From an uncultured Gemmatimonadota bacterium (GTDB lineage Bacteria > Gemmatimonadota > Gemmatimonadetes > Gemmatimonadales > GWC2-71-9), in the NCBI GenBank assembly GCA_937871775.1, contig CALMOP010000049.1:1-32500 (forward strand): 32,500 nucleotides of DNA, written 5' to 3'. The notes under the pieces are model-generated. The model was not told the origin of the DNA and searched no databases. It saw only the letters and a program-made list of their open reading frames with translations. The translations under genes were made by a program, and so were the position numbers. The number at the start of each line of letters is the position of its first letter. The first letter of the stretch is position 1. Shown here one piece after another: positions 1-7,884 of this stretch.

Positions 1-684
1 GGTGGAGGAAATGACCTCCGCCTTCACGTTTTCCTGCATGTCGGTGACTTCCTCGGGCCGCTCGTCGATCAGCAGCACGATGAGCACAATCTCGGGGTGG
101 TTCTCGCTGATCGCATTGGCCAGCTTCTGCATCAGGATGGTCTTGCCCGCCTTGGGCGGGGCGACGATCAGGCCGCGCTGCCCCTTGCCGATGGGCGACA
201 GCAGGTCCACCACCCGCATCGACAGGTCCCCCGTGGCCCGTTCCAGGCTGATCCGCTGGTCCGGATAACGGGGCCGGAGGTTGTCGAACGCGATCCGGTG
301 CTTGGTCTTTTCCGGCTCTTCGTAGTTGACGCTCTCGACCTTCAGGAGGGCGAGGTAGCGCTCGCCTTCCTTGGGGGGGCGCACCTGCCCCATGACCGTG
401 TCACCGGTGCGCAGGTCGAATCGCTTGATCTGGGAGGGCGAGACGTAGATGTCGTCTGGCCCGTAGAGATAGTTCCAGTCCTGGCTGCGGAGGAATCCGT
501 ACCCCTCGGGCAGGATCTCCAGCACGCCTTCGCCGCGGATGACCGTGTCCTGATCGAGCAGGGTCTGCTCGATCCGGAAGATCAGGTCCTGCTTGCGGAG
601 GCCCGAGTAGTTGGTGATGTTGAGCTGCTCGGCCAGCGCATGCAGTTCGGCGACCGATTTCTGCTTGAGCTCGGCGATATCCAC
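1..684 (-). CDS. rho: Transcription termination factor Rho (N-terminal part; runs off the window)
   Basis: Rho is the hexameric RNA-dependent ATPase helicase that terminates transcription in the cytoplasm. The 228 visible residues cover the N-terminal Rho_N helical domain (residues 1-45), the cold-shock-like RNA-binding domain (about 50-120, with [16 protein letters not shown]) and the start of the RecA-like ATPase. The Walker A region reads APPKAGKT, and [13 protein letters not shown] follows. The C-terminal half, including the Q and R loops, lies beyond base 1. I chose GTG at 684 because a GGAG lies 10 bases upstream. The frame stays open back to 867, however, and a GTG at 810 would add a Pro/Arg-rich extension with a five-residue repeat (E-R-N/S-x-T). 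Low-complexity N-terminal extensions occur in Rho of several phyla, so the longer form is possible. The family call is certain; the start is not. Confidence 0.96.
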   Translation of the reverse strand, partial: MDIAELKQKSVAELHALAEQLNITNYSGLRKQDLIFRIEQTLLDQDTVIRGEGVLEILPEGYGFLRSQDWNYLYGPDDIYVSPSQIKRFDLRTGDTVMGQVRPPKEGERYLALLKVESVNYEEPEKTKHRIAFDNLRPRYPDQRISLERATGDLSMRVVDLLSPIGKGQRGLIVAPPKAGKTILMQKLANAISENHPEIVLIVLLIDERPEEVTDMQENVKAEVISST

Positions 685-891
685 GGGAGTGGTACTCCGC
701 TCTGTGGGATTCCGCTCAGTGCTGTTCCGCTCGGGAGCGGGCCGCCGATCGCCTGGCGGACGGGCATTGTTGGGGGCAGGCAAATGTGGTCGGGGTCGGA
801 ATTGGGCCACGGACCGGATGGTCCGATCGGGTCTGCTCGATGTCGATGATGGGACTGCCGGGAGAGGTCACAAGCCTACCGCAAGTGCCCC

Positions 892-920
892 ATAATAGGG
901 GCGGCGGAGGGGAGCGTCAA
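892..920 (-). promoter_or_regulatory. Sigma-70-type promoter of rho
   Basis: Read on the minus strand, TTGACG (915-920) and TATTAT (892-897) are separated by exactly 17 bases. This is the best -35/-10 pair I found in the window. Transcription would start near 885 and leave a leader of about 75 or 200 bases, depending on which rho start is used. The -35 hexamer ends 8 bases before the GTG of the divergent M50 gene and adjoins its AAGGGGA ribosome site. The -10 also reads ATAATA on the plus strand, so divergent use is conceivable. Confidence 0.8.
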
Positions 921-928
921 GGGGACCC

Positions 929-2059
929 GTGGACGCACTGACCGATTGTTTTGAGGCCTGGCGGGTGGTGCGGGCCGGCGGCCGCGAGGTGGTGGAGGGG
1001 CTGGTGACGAGTCGACATCGTGGCCCGTCACCCGAACTCCGGAGCGCCCTCGCCGCCTGGCCCCATGCCTACTACTGGGCCGACCGTGCTCACGAGGAGC
1101 TGATCCTGGTGCGGCCGCTGGATCGGCCCCGCCGGGAAGCCTGGTGGCTGCATGTGACGCTCTTCATGGTCACCGCGCTCTGCGCCCTGGGCGCCGGGGC
1201 AGCCCTCCAGGGGACCTACACCCCCCAGCCGGACCCCGGGTTGCTGGGATTGCTCCGGGCCAGTCTCCGATTCTTCCCCGAGTTCCTGCAGCAACCTCCC
1301 GCTGTGCTGTGGAGCGGGTGGCAGTTCGCGCTGCCACTGCTGACGATTCTGCTGGTGCATGAGCTGGGGCATTTCTTCGCCGCCCGCCGCTACGGAATCG
1401 ATGTCTCGCCGCCGTTCTTTCTCCCCATTCCCGCGACGGTGTCACCGATCGGGAGTCTGGGCGCCTTCCTGCGACTGCGCTCTCCGGTGGTCGACCGCCG
1501 CCAGCTGGTGGACGTCGGGGCGGCCGGTCCGCTGGCCGGGTTCGTGGTGGTCCTGCTGGTGCTCGCCTGGGGCTACGCCTCGAGTCCGCTGCGGGAGGCC
1601 CCCGGGCCCGGGGTCCACACCTTCATCGCGCTGGGCGGGGTGGATTTCCCGCTGGGCGATTCCCTGCTGACCCGGCTGTTCCGCCACCTGTTCCTGCCGG
1701 GGCCCGGCGCGGTGCATCTCAGCCTCGGGGCTTTCGCCGGTTGGGCCGGGGCACTGATCACCGGGCTCAACCTGCTGCCGCTCAGCCAACTCGATGGCGG
1801 GCATGTGGCCTATGGCCTGCTCGGCCGGAAACAGATCCCGGCCGGTCTGGCGGCGCTCCTGGGGCTGGCCTTCCTGGCCGAATGGTGGTCAGGCTGGCTG
1901 TTCTGGGTGCTGGTGACGCTGGCTGCCGGGGGCTGGCGCTGGACCCACCCGTCGGTCCTGTGCCCGGACCGGCCGGTACCGCCGGACCGGCGCGTGATTG
2001 GCTGGTTGTGCATGCTGGTGTTCGTGGTGACGTTTGTGCCGGTCCCCTTCGGCCCCTAG
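929..2059 (+). CDS. Site-2-type M50 membrane metalloprotease
   Basis: Predicted intramembrane zinc protease of 376 residues, the class that cleaves substrates within the membrane. The zinc motif HELGH is at residues 144-148, inside a hydrophobic segment. The third-ligand motif LDGGH is at 288-292, preceded by NLLPLSQ. The stretch between them (LGAFLRLRSP, then VGAAGPLAGF) resembles the EGY/S2P-like bacterial subgroup rather than RseP. No PDZ domain is visible. About six membrane segments can be picked out (around 72-94, 130-150, 195-215, 265-285, 300-332 and 355-373). Residues 1-65 form a cytosolic N-terminal region without a recognised domain. The GTG start follows AAGGGGACCC, a good ribosome site. 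It is divergent from rho, with 244 bases between the two starts. The substrate is unknown. Confidence 0.9.
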   Translation: MDALTDCFEAWRVVRAGGREVVEGLVTSRHRGPSPELRSALAAWPHAYYWADRAHEELILVRPLDRPRREAWWLHVTLFMVTALCALGAGAALQGTYTPQPDPGLLGLLRASLRFFPEFLQQPPAVLWSGWQFALPLLTILLVHELGHFFAARRYGIDVSPPFFLPIPATVSPIGSLGAFLRLRSPVVDRRQLVDVGAAGPLAGFVVVLLVLAWGYASSPLREAPGPGVHTFIALGGVDFPLGDSLLTRLFRHLFLPGPGAVHLSLGAFAGWAGALITGLNLLPLSQLDGGHVAYGLLGRKQIPAGLAALLGLAFLAEWWSGWLFWVLVTLAAGGWRWTHPSVLCPDRPVPPDRRVIGWLCMLVFVVTFVPVPFGP

Positions 2060-2076
2060 GTCCTCCGTTCTATATT
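2048..2076 (+). promoter_or_regulatory. Possible promoter of the 61-residue HisKA-like gene
   Basis: A TATATT box (2071-2076) stands out in GC-rich sequence just after the M50 stop. The matching -35 (TTCGGC, 17 bases upstream) is poor and lies inside the M50 gene end. Transcription would start about 43 bases before the GTG at 2125. Confidence 0.35.
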
Positions 2077-2124
2077 CCGCAGTGCCGGTGCAGGGCCGCA
2101 CGCCCCTTCCACTAGGACGACACC

Positions 2125-2310
2125 GTGACCGTCGAAACCGATCGGCTCCACAAGCTGCGGCACGACCTGTCGAATCCGCTGTCGGCGTTGCTGGCGGAGA
2201 CGCAGCTCCTGTTGCTGAACGAGTCGAAGCTCGACCCGGAGACCCTCACCAGCCTGCGGGAGATCGAGGCGCTGGCGGTGCGGATGCGGGGGATTCTGCG
2301 GGAGGGTTGA
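2125..2310 (+). CDS. Stand-alone histidine-kinase dimerisation (DHp)-like small protein
   Basis: A 61-residue protein whose first half matches the H-box of histidine kinase dimerisation/phosphoacceptor domains: LRHDLSNPLSALLAETQLLL, with the candidate phospho-histidine at residue 13. The rest looks like the second helix of a DHp hairpin (SLREIEALAVRMRGIL). There is no ATP-binding HATPase_c domain, sensor or receiver, and none is encoded next to it. The GTG start has AGGA 7-10 bases upstream. It could accept phosphate from a kinase encoded elsewhere, or act as a dimer-forming decoy; both ideas are inference. The coding call rests on the clear family motif and the start context. The stop at 2310 runs directly into an imperfect palindrome. 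Confidence 0.72.
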   Translation: MTVETDRLHKLRHDLSNPLSALLAETQLLLLNESKLDPETLTSLREIEALAVRMRGILREG

Positions 2311-2313
2311 GCG

Positions 2314-2382
2314 GGCATCGGCCGTTGGCCGTCAGCCGTCGGCCTTCTGATGGCCGGTGGCTGACGCCTCAAGCCTGATGCC
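2314..2382. repeat. Imperfect palindrome made of GGCCGTC/GGCATC words at a convergent gene end
   Basis: Two 31-base arms (2314-2344 and 2352-2382) match at about 23 of 31 positions when one is reverse-complemented; the loop is 7 bases. The left arm is a chain of related words (GGCATC, GGCCGTT, GGCCGTC, AGCCGTC). The palindrome overlaps the last 16 or so codons and the stop (2332-2334) of the minus-strand RDD-SpoIIM gene. It begins 4 bases after the stop of the plus-strand HisKA-like gene. As RNA it would be a stable hairpin on either strand and may end transcription, although no U-run follows. Confidence 0.75.
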
Positions 2383-4143
2383 TGCCAGGTAGCGCCACCC
2401 ATTGCCCAGGTACAACACCAGAAAGACCAGGCTGGCGGAACTGACGCCGAGCCGGTACCCCAGCGGCATGGTGCTGGCGGACACGAAGCCTTCGATCAGC
2501 CCCGCCAGGACCAGCAGCACTACCACCGCGCCGATCATTGGGAGCGCCCGCCGACCCGCCAGCAGCAGGGCGTCCACCCGGTGGTATTCCCCCGGAGCGA
2601 TCAGCGCCCGCCCCAGCAGAAATCCCGCCGCCCCCGCGACCCAGATCGCGAACAGTTCCAGCACACCGTGCCCGATGACAAAGGTCCAGAGATACTCCAG
2701 CAGCCCCGTGTTGCCGAAGTGCCCCGAGACGGCGCCGAGTGCCAGCCCATTGTAGGCCAGCAGCACCAGGGACCCTACCCCGAGGAAGACCCCGCCGCCG
2801 AAGCAGGCAAACGCAACCCGGATGTTGTTCTGCATGATGCGGGACGCCATCAGGGGCCGGTCGTCGGGATCGGTCTCGACATAGCCACGCCCCTGCCGCT
2901 GCCGTTCGACGCCGGCCTCGGCCCGCTCGAGCATGGTGGCGGGGAGCACCTCCTCAGCCAGCGCGGGGCGCTCCCGGAGCAGCAGGTAACCGCCCGCCGC
3001 CGGCAGCGCGAAGCTCAGGAATGCCACCAACACGACCCGCCCGGCGAGGATGACGCTGGCGGGGCACTCGGCCACCAGGAATTCCCATATCCGGTGCGCG
3101 GGCCGGCGCTCATCCCGGTAGAGCGCGTTGTGTCCGGCAGCCACCAGCCGCTCCAGCCGAACCTGCACCGGGGGCGCTGCCCGATAGGTGCGGGCCCGAG
3201 CCAGGTCGGCGGCGACTTCGCGGTAGCGGGCTGCGAAGTCGGGCAGCTCAGCGGCGGCGAAGGCGTCGAGTCCCTCCCGCCCGGCGCGCTCCGCGAGGGC
3301 GTGGAACTCATCCCAGCGGGTGGACTTCCGGGCCACCAGCCGGTCCACCACTCCTCCGCCATCGGGGCGTGCGCCGCCGGCCAGCCGAGCCCCGAAGCGG
3401 CCCCGCCGCCGGGCCAGCTCATCCCGGTAGAGGCCCGCGAGAAACTGCTCCGGATCCTCGGGGCGATTGGGATAGCGTTCGGCGAGCCGCTGGGTCAGCC
3501 GGCGGGCCAGGCCGGTCCGGATCGGCGGGTCGAGTTCGGGGGCCCGTTCAGCGTACTCCCGCAGGAAGTGGAACTCCTGCTCCGACAGCTCGGGGATCCC
3601 CACAGGCTCGGCTGGGGCGGCATTGTCCGGGGGGGGCGGGACGGCTCCCAGCAGCACCGGATGGTCGCGAACGACCACCGTCCCGGCGACCAGGTCCCCG
3701 ATGCGCTTGCCCCGTGGATGCAGCGCAACCAGCAGGGTACCGAGCAGGTAGGGCGGGGGCAGGAAATCGGCGACCCGGAGCAGATTCCTGATCGCGGCCG
3801 CGCCCAGGGTGACCGGGTGGCCGGTGTCCTGCACCACGCGCAGTCCCAGCCAGCGCTTGCCCGGGGTCTGACCCTGGCGGAGCCCCTCGAAAAAGGTGTA
3901 GTAGCCCCACAGCGTCACGAAGGACACCAGTCCGAGGATCGGTGCCAGCCATGGGCTGTTGGACGGGAACAGCTGGCCCAGCACGTAGGCGGACGCGGCC
4001 AGCCAGAGCAGGATGACCGCCGTGTCCCCGATGGCCGCGAGGGCGCGCGATCCCACCCCGGCGATCTCGTAATCGAGGATCACGTGTTCCGGGGTCTCGA
4101 TCTCGAGGTGCTGCCGGAAGTCGCTCGCGGCTGGTTGCGGCAT
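2332..4143 (-). CDS. RDD domain-SpoIIM-like fusion membrane protein
   Basis: A 603-residue integral membrane protein of unknown biochemical role. Residues about 15-165 form an RDD domain: the first helix carries SRALAAIGD (32-40), and the typical GQTPGKRWLGLRVV and RNLLRVADFLP motifs follow. From about residue 255 the protein resembles stage II sporulation protein M (DUF95). That part has an amphipathic helical region, then several membrane segments with the family's NNIRVAFACFGGGVFLG and YNGLALGAV motifs. RDD and SpoIIM proteins are commonly separate neighbours in MoxR-DUF58 clusters; here they are joined. The ATG at 4143 was preferred over an upstream ATG at 4248 because similarity starts here and a TACAAT box lies 6 bases before it. 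The last 16 or so residues are encoded by the palindrome at 2314-2382. It is divergent from the DUF4129/MoxR operon. Confidence 0.88.
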   Translation of the reverse strand: MPQPAASDFRQHLEIETPEHVILDYEIAGVGSRALAAIGDTAVILLWLAASAYVLGQLFPSNSPWLAPILGLVSFVTLWGYYTFFEGLRQGQTPGKRWLGLRVVQDTGHPVTLGAAAIRNLLRVADFLPPPYLLGTLLVALHPRGKRIGDLVAGTVVVRDHPVLLGAVPPPPDNAAPAEPVGIPELSEQEFHFLREYAERAPELDPPIRTGLARRLTQRLAERYPNRPEDPEQFLAGLYRDELARRRGRFGARLAGGARPDGGGVVDRLVARKSTRWDEFHALAERAGREGLDAFAAAELPDFAARYREVAADLARARTYRAAPPVQVRLERLVAAGHNALYRDERRPAHRIWEFLVAECPASVILAGRVVLVAFLSFALPAAGGYLLLRERPALAEEVLPATMLERAEAGVERQRQGRGYVETDPDDRPLMASRIMQNNIRVAFACFGGGVFLGVGSLVLLAYNGLALGAVSGHFGNTGLLEYLWTFVIGHGVLELFAIWVAGAAGFLLGRALIAPGEYHRVDALLLAGRRALPMIGAVVVLLVLAGLIEGFVSASTMPLGYRLGVSSASLVFLVLYLGNGWRYLAGIRLEASATGHQKADG

Positions 4144-4149
4144 ACCCGG

Positions 4150-4179
4150 ATTGTAGCGCGCCGGATCGGGAGAAGGCAA
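4150..4179 (-). promoter_or_regulatory. Leaderless promoter of the RDD-SpoIIM gene
   Basis: On the minus strand, TTGCCT (4174-4179) and TACAAT (4150-4155) are 18 bases apart. The ATG follows 6 bases after TACAAT, so transcription would start at or within a base or two of the start codon. No Shine-Dalgarno sequence is present, which fits a leaderless mRNA. Confidence 0.65.
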
Positions 4180-4273
4180 AGCCACCCGCCATTCCCAACC
4201 GCCGGCACTGGCTGCATCTTCCAGCACGCCCCCCTGGTCAGTTTCCACGATCCCAGCCCCGGGTGGAGGTATT

Positions 4274-5086
4274 GTGTCCCAGACCCCGCTCCGACCTCTG
4301 TCCGTTGGCGAAGTGCTGGACGTCGCCTTCGGGGTTTACCGCCAGCACCTCGCGACGCTCATCACCATCGCGGTGGTTCTGACCGGACTGCCGCTGCTGG
4401 TGTTCGGGGCCGGGGCCGCGGTCGTGGCGCCGGCGCTGATGGGCAGCATCCCCACCCTGGTGCTGGTGGTGTTGGGGTTCATTGTGGGGTACCTGGTGCT
4501 CACCCAGCTGTCGATGGGGGCCACCGTGCTGGTGATTGCGGAGGGCTACCTGGGCCGCAGCCTCAGTGCCACCGAGGCCATGCGGCGGACGCTGGACAAG
4601 CTGGGGATGCTGGTGGTCAGCGGCCTGCTGGTGGGATTGCTGGTCGGTCTGGGCATGATCATCGGCATCATCCTGCTTTTTGTTCCGGGCATCATCCTGC
4701 TCTGCGGTCTGATCCTGACCACCCAGGTGGTCATGCTGGAGTCGCCGGCCGGCGCGACCGACGCGATGGGCCGGGCCTGGAGGCTCTCCCGGGGCTCACG
4801 GTGGCGGATTCTGCTGCTGCTGCTGGTCGCCCTGGTGCTCATGGTCGTGGTCCTCATGGGAACCGACCTGGTGGTGAGTCTGGCCCTGGGCACCCCGTTC
4901 ATCACCCCTGAACCGGGCAAGACGCCGGATCTGGCCCCGCTCCTGGTGCGTCAGGGCATCCAACTGGTGATGAACATCCTGGTGGCGCCGCTGCCGTACT
5001 GCTTCCTGACGGTGGCCTACTACGATGCCCGGGTACGCAAGGAAGGGTTTGACCTGGAGCTGCTGGCCGCCAGCCTGCCGACGTGA
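4274..5086 (+). CDS. Polytopic membrane protein, glycerophosphodiesterase membrane-domain-like
   Basis: A 270-residue protein with about six hydrophobic segments and almost no soluble part. The N-terminus (RPLSVGEVLDVAFGVYRQH) is the hallmark of the family related to the membrane domain of glycerophosphodiester phosphodiesterases, although no phosphodiesterase domain is attached. Such proteins often sit beside DUF4129 and MoxR genes, as here. The GTG start follows GGAGGT at a short 3-base distance. The stop overlaps the next gene by GTGA, so the two are probably translationally coupled. The function is unknown; a structural role with the MoxR/DUF58 complex is inference from context. Confidence 0.82.
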   Translation: MSQTPLRPLSVGEVLDVAFGVYRQHLATLITIAVVLTGLPLLVFGAGAAVVAPALMGSIPTLVLVVLGFIVGYLVLTQLSMGATVLVIAEGYLGRSLSATEAMRRTLDKLGMLVVSGLLVGLLVGLGMIIGIILLFVPGIILLCGLILTTQVVMLESPAGATDAMGRAWRLSRGSRWRILLLLLVALVLMVVVLMGTDLVVSLALGTPFITPEPGKTPDLAPLLVRQGIQLVMNILVAPLPYCFLTVAYYDARVRKEGFDLELLAASLPT

Positions 5087-5715
5087 TCCACTCCGGAGTC
5101 CCTCAAGCCCCGGCGCCGTCTCCCGGCTCCCTGCGGGAGGTACTGGACTCGGTCTTCGCCGCGCCGGCGTATCGCTGGGCCCCCCGTACCGACCCGCCCG
5201 CCCAACTGCTCCGCTGGTGGTCCGACCTCACCGGCTGGCTGGGCCATCTTTCCGAACGGGCCCCGCTCCTCTACTGGGGCGTGGTGACAGTGCTGGTCGT
5301 GATTCTGGCCATGATCTTCGTGCATGCCGGATACGTCCTGCTGCAGACCTTCCGCGCCGCGAGCGCGCCGCCCGAACTCCCTGCCGCGCCGCCGCCGCTG
5401 CTGCGGGGGTCGCCCTGGTACCGGCGGGAGGCCGAGCGTCTCGCGGCCGCGGGGTGCTATGCGGAAGCCATGTCGGCCGGCTTCACGGCGCTGGTGCTGG
5501 ACCTCGATGCCCGTCAGCTGCTCCGGTTCCACCCCGGGAAGACTCCCAACGAGTACACCTACGAGGCCCGGCTGAACCAGCCGTCCCGCGAGGCGTTCCG
5601 GGAGCTGGTGCGGGCGCTGTACCGGTACGTCTTCGCGGGTGATGCCTGCGGGCCGGGCGAATTCGCCACCTGGCAGGAGCGGGCGGTGGTGGAGCGGTAT
5701 GCGCCCGCGAACTGA
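5083..5715 (+). CDS. DUF4129 domain membrane protein
   Basis: A 210-residue protein with one membrane segment at about residues 63-91 and a soluble C-terminal domain. That domain carries the DUF4129 signature HPGKTPNEYTYEARL, and the end pattern (aromatic residues with RYVFAGDACGPGEFATW) also fits. In related transglutaminase-like proteins this domain follows the membrane region; here it is free-standing. The GTG start overlaps the upstream stop (GTGA), and the gene overlaps the next one by 17 bases. It belongs to the MoxR operon. The biochemical activity of DUF4129 is unknown. Confidence 0.87.
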   Translation: MIHSGVPQAPAPSPGSLREVLDSVFAAPAYRWAPRTDPPAQLLRWWSDLTGWLGHLSERAPLLYWGVVTVLVVILAMIFVHAGYVLLQTFRAASAPPELPAAPPPLLRGSPWYRREAERLAAAGCYAEAMSAGFTALVLDLDARQLLRFHPGKTPNEYTYEARLNQPSREAFRELVRALYRYVFAGDACGPGEFATWQERAVVERYAPAN

Positions 5716-6928
5716 AGCGGTGCTCGGGTTGGGCGCACTGGTACTGGTGAGCCTCCTGCTGTCGCGGACCAAGGCCGCTCGTCAAGCCGCCCAGGAGGCC
5801 GACCGCCGACCCTCGGCCTATCTTGCCGGTCCCCTCGGAGTGAAGGGCCTGGCGGAGGCGCTGCGGCGCACCGGGGTGGAGGTGCGGCCGTTCCGGCGAG
5901 GGCTCCGATCGCTTCCGGTGGACAGCGTCGGGACCGGGAGAACACTGCTGGCGCTCCTGGATCCGAGTGAGCCGATCGAGGGGTACGAGCTGCAGCTGGT
6001 GCGGCACTGGTCCGACCAGAGTGACCGCCGTGCGCTGTTGCTGGCCGGCCCCGGCGCCGAAGCCCTCATGCGCTGCTTTGGGTTCGCGCTGGACTGGCGG
6101 GTCCTCGACAGCGTAGCCGTGGAGCCCGCGGCTCCGGTCGGGTCGGATCCCCGGCCCTGGCCCAAGGTGGCCGGGCTCCTCGCCGCGACCACCGACTCAG
6201 TGGTGGTAGACTCCTCGCGGTTGCGGGATGCCGGCATCCTCAGCTGCGCGGTGCCGGCGCTCTCGGGGGTCGATACGCTGCTCCGCACCCGGGCCGGCCG
6301 GGCGGTGGCGCTGCGACTGCATCGCATCGACACCGGGGGAGAGGTCCTGCTGGCGTCGGATGCGGCGCTGTTCCGCAACCGGGTGCTCCGGGAATCGGCG
6401 GCCGGACCCCGGCTGCTGGGATTCATCGCGGGCCGCTACCGTCGGGTCCTGTTCGAGGAAGCCCATCACGGTTTCGCGGAGAGCGGGTCGCTCGCCGGGG
6501 CAACCCTGGCCTGGAGCCTCCGCTCACCTTGGGGCTGGGCCATGTGGCAAGTGGCCGTGGTCGGGGTGCTGGCCCTGCTCGGCGGTGCAGTGCGTTTCGG
6601 GCCGCCGCTCTACCGCGTGGACCGACGCCGGCGCTCCCCGCTGGAACATGTGCGGGCGCTGGCCACCGCCCTCGCCGCTGCCCGGGGTCATGACGTGGCG
6701 ATCGGCACCATCGTGCAGGGCCTGCGGCGGCGGTTGCACCCCGCCGGACGAGCTCCGCGTGGCTCCTGGCAAAGCTGGCTGGACCGGCTGGTCGACCAGG
6801 TCCGCTCCCGCCGCGCCCGTGATGCAGTCGAGACGCTCCGTAGTCTGACGCGACCGGGGCAATCCCAGGACGGGGTTCTCCGGGCCGCCAACGCCGTGGA
6901 GGATGTGTGGGAGGAACTGCACCACTGA
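5699..6928 (+). CDS. DUF4350 domain membrane protein
   Basis: A 409-residue protein. An N-terminal membrane anchor (residues about 5-22) is followed by a DUF4350 domain: the conserved opening (GPLGVKGLAEALRRTGVEVRPF) comes first, then the strand-rich core (TLLALLDPSEPIEGYELQLVRHW). A second membrane segment lies near residues 280-300 (WGWAMWQVAVVGVLALLGGAV). The C-terminal region is Arg-rich, helical and presumably cytosolic. I chose ATG 5699 because GGAG sits just upstream; an earlier in-frame ATG at 5639 would add an unlikely Arg/Gly-rich stretch. It overlaps the DUF4129 gene by 17 bases and MoxR by 22. DUF4350 proteins regularly accompany MoxR and DUF58; their molecular role is unknown. 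Confidence 0.86.
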   Translation: MRPRTEAVLGLGALVLVSLLLSRTKAARQAAQEADRRPSAYLAGPLGVKGLAEALRRTGVEVRPFRRGLRSLPVDSVGTGRTLLALLDPSEPIEGYELQLVRHWSDQSDRRALLLAGPGAEALMRCFGFALDWRVLDSVAVEPAAPVGSDPRPWPKVAGLLAATTDSVVVDSSRLRDAGILSCAVPALSGVDTLLRTRAGRAVALRLHRIDTGGEVLLASDAALFRNRVLRESAAGPRLLGFIAGRYRRVLFEEAHHGFAESGSLAGATLAWSLRSPWGWAMWQVAVVGVLALLGGAVRFGPPLYRVDRRRRSPLEHVRALATALAAARGHDVAIGTIVQGLRRRLHPAGRAPRGSWQSWLDRLVDQVRSRRARDAVETLRSLTRPGQSQDGVLRAANAVEDVWEELHH

Positions 6929-7884
6929 CGGGCGAGGAGGTCCGCACCCAGACCGAGCGGGCCCGGCGCCTTCTCGGCGAACTGGGGCGGGTGATTCTGG
7001 GGCAGCCGGCGGTGCTGCGCGAGGTGCTGCTCGCGCTCATGGCCCGAGGCCACGTCCTGCTCGAAGGCGCGCCGGGCACCGCCAAGACCCTGCTGGTCCG
7101 CACCCTGAGTCAGGCTCTGGGGCTCGAGTTCCGCCGGATCCAGTTCACTCCGGATCTGATGCCCAGCGACATCACCGGGGTAAACCTGCTGCTGGGGAGC
7201 GGCGACTTCAGCTTCCGGCCGGGGCCGCTGTTCGGGGATCTGGTGTTGGGCGATGAGATCAACCGTGCGCCGGCCAAGACCCAGGCCGCGCTGCTCGAGG
7301 CGATGCAGGAGCGCCACGTGACGGTGGACGGCACCAGTCACCCGCTAAGTCAGAGCTTCACGGTCTTCGCGACCCAGAACCCGATCGAGTTCGAGGGGAC
7401 GTACCCGTTGCCCGAGGCCGAACTGGACCGGTTCCTCATCAAGAGCCTGGTCGGCTACCCCGATGACCAGGCCGAGCAAGGCCTGCTGCAACGGGTCCTC
7501 GGTGGGTTCGAGGCCTCCGAGCCGGCCAGCTTCGGAGTCACACCAGTGATGGACGCCCGCGGGCTGGCCGAGCTCCGGCGGGCGGTAACCCGGGTCAGGG
7601 TCCAGGAGAACCTTATCGGGTACATCACCGGGTTGGTCCGGGCCACCCGCGACGCGCCCGCGCTGACGCTCGGCGCGAGCCCCCGCGCCAGCGTGGCCCT
7701 GCTGAAGCTGGCGCAGGCGGCCGCTCTGCTGGATGGCCGCGACTACGTCATCCCGGACGACGTCAAGAATCTGATCCGGCCGGTGCTCCGGCATCGAATT
7801 GCGGTGGCACCTGAGCTGGAGCTGGAAGGTGTGACGGCGGACCAGGCGCTGGTGACGATCGTGGAACGAGTCCCGGCGCCATGA
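6907..7884 (+). CDS. MoxR-family AAA+ ATPase
   Basis: A 325-residue AAA+ chaperone-like ATPase of the MoxR group. These proteins are thought to help insert cofactors or mature VWA-domain partner proteins. Walker A is GAPGTAKT (54-61), Walker B is LVLGDEINRA (112-121), and the sensor 1 region is FATQNPIEFEGTYPLPEAELDRF, all typical of the family. The lid domain follows, with the SPRASVALLKLAQAAAL motif. Length is normal. GTG 6907 lies inside the end of the DUF4350 gene. The stop overlaps the next gene by ATGA. Its likely partner is the DUF58 (VWA-like) protein two genes downstream. Confidence 0.95.
   Translation: MGGTAPLTGEEVRTQTERARRLLGELGRVILGQPAVLREVLLALMARGHVLLEGAPGTAKTLLVRTLSQALGLEFRRIQFTPDLMPSDITGVNLLLGSGDFSFRPGPLFGDLVLGDEINRAPAKTQAALLEAMQERHVTVDGTSHPLSQSFTVFATQNPIEFEGTYPLPEAELDRFLIKSLVGYPDDQAEQGLLQRVLGGFEASEPASFGVTPVMDARGLAELRRAVTRVRVQENLIGYITGLVRATRDAPALTLGASPRASVALLKLAQAAALLDGRDYVIPDDVKNLIRPVLRHRIAVAPELELEGVTADQALVTIVERVPAP

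Noticed and set aside
2581-4911. 776-codon plus-strand open frame opposite the RDD-SpoIIM gene
   Set aside because: It is an antisense shadow caused by high GC; the protein is Pro/Gly/Arg/Gln-rich with no domain, and the opposite strand encodes clear families.
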